A program made the translations under genes and the position numbers. The notes under the pieces were generated by a model that made no database searches, had not been told where the DNA came from, and saw only the letters and a program-made list of their open reading frames with translations. Shown here one piece after another: positions 63,661-64,000 of a stretch of 64,000 bases of DNA (its first letter is position 1; each line of letters starts with the position of its first letter). The stretch is from Hyphomicrobium sp. ghe19 (GTDB lineage Bacteria > Pseudomonadota > Alphaproteobacteria > Rhizobiales > Hyphomicrobiaceae): assembly GCF_902712875.1 (NCBI RefSeq), contig NZ_LR743509.1, positions 806,001-870,000 of the forward strand, in the 5' to 3' direction.

Positions 63661-64000
63661 GGAAATAATGTTGACTGAAAATTTCGCGGCGGCCGCCTGA
63701 AAGGCGCGCACCAGGGGTGCGACAGGATCGCGGTCCTGGGTCACAAGGCCGACGCTATGGGCGACCTTCGGTTCAATGAGGGGCAGAGCTTTCAATCCAG
63801 AGTCGTTGCCGAGCAAATCCAGAAGATAGTGCGGCATCACGCTGGCGAGCTGCATCAACCGTACATTTGAATAAAGATTGATCACGGAGTTGGTTTCGAG
63901 CGCGGGCGCAGGGCGGCATCCGGCATCGTGAAAGGCCCGGTCGATGATCCGCCGGTTCTGCATGTTCGAGGTCAGCAGTCCGAGTGGAAGGTCGGCGGCT
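63658..64000 (-). CDS. LysR-family transcriptional regulator, C-terminal part (truncated by window edge)
   Basis: The frame is open through base 64000, so the gene begins beyond the window. The visible 114 residues are the C-terminal part of a LysR effector domain: DLPLGLLTSNMQNRRIIDRAF, SNVRLMQLASVMPHYLLDLLG and LPLIEPKVAHSVGLVTQDRDPVAPLVRAF. The DNA-binding domain is outside. It is encoded next to and in line with fdsGBACD and is the likely formate-responsive activator (FdsR-like), by position. Confidence 0.85.
   Translation of the reverse strand, partial: AADLPLGLLTSNMQNRRIIDRAFHDAGCRPAPALETNSVINLYSNVRLMQLASVMPHYLLDLLGNDSGLKALPLIEPKVAHSVGLVTQDRDPVAPLVRAFQAAAAKFSVNIIS

Overview
The window looks like chromosomal DNA of an alphaproteobacterium of the order Hyphomicrobiales, most likely Hyphomicrobium or a close relative. 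The reasoning is by gene content: a fused set of CtrA and SciP cell-cycle regulators, a PmtA-type phospholipid methyltransferase, a cytochrome bc1 complex, and an fdsGBACD NAD-linked soluble formate dehydrogenase of the kind methylotrophs use to finish C1 oxidation. GC content is high and coding density is close to complete on both strands. No transposase, integrase, phage gene, CRISPR array or rRNA was found. The genus call is inference and not shown directly by any one sequence.

Layout. Positions 1-1762 hold the end of the bc1 operon (cytochrome b, cytochrome c1). Positions 1890-6594 hold 5'-methylthioadenosine salvage: mtnP, then a tight operon apt - zinc ribbon - alpha/beta hydrolase - mtnA - class II aldolase. 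This set fits a dihydroxyacetone-phosphate shunt and not the full methionine salvage pathway. Catalase and a histone-like repeat protein follow. Positions 8999-17671 are housekeeping: ychF, pth, rplY, a Fur/Zur regulator, prs, a lipoprotein and pgeF. Positions 17688-25946 carry midA, lgt, ubiK, ybjN, proC, a MarR - OmpR-type regulator - histidine kinase chain, and ilvE.

Positions 26034-32426 are the most accessory-looking part: a cysteine-rich secreted peptide, arfB, two tandem family 2 glycosyltransferases that are clear duplicates, a family 1 glycosyltransferase, a methyltransferase, a non-coding stretch and a tRNA-Met(CAT). Then come pmtA, mnmA, sciP with a CtrA-type site, a lipoprotein, a FliJ-like gene and ctrA.

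Positions 38242-47088 are rich in small secreted or duplicated proteins: a two-barrel outer-membrane protein, a metallo-hydrolase, paired histidine phosphatases, a thioesterase, a DUF3617 protein, a PfpI protein, a GYD protein and a PhyH dioxygenase. The PhyH gene is bracketed by two 53-bp copies of the uvrB 3' end. uvrB, a PsiF-repeat peptide, an SDR, aspartate aminotransferase, an EF-G-like GTPase lacking the catalytic histidine, and a cupin lead into the formate dehydrogenase operon (57285-63454). A LysR gene that runs off the window end lies just upstream of that operon, with a T-N11-A palindrome between them.

Starts were chosen by ribosome binding site and family length, so many differ from the longest open frame. 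Family assignments rest on motif recognition from memory; no database search was run.
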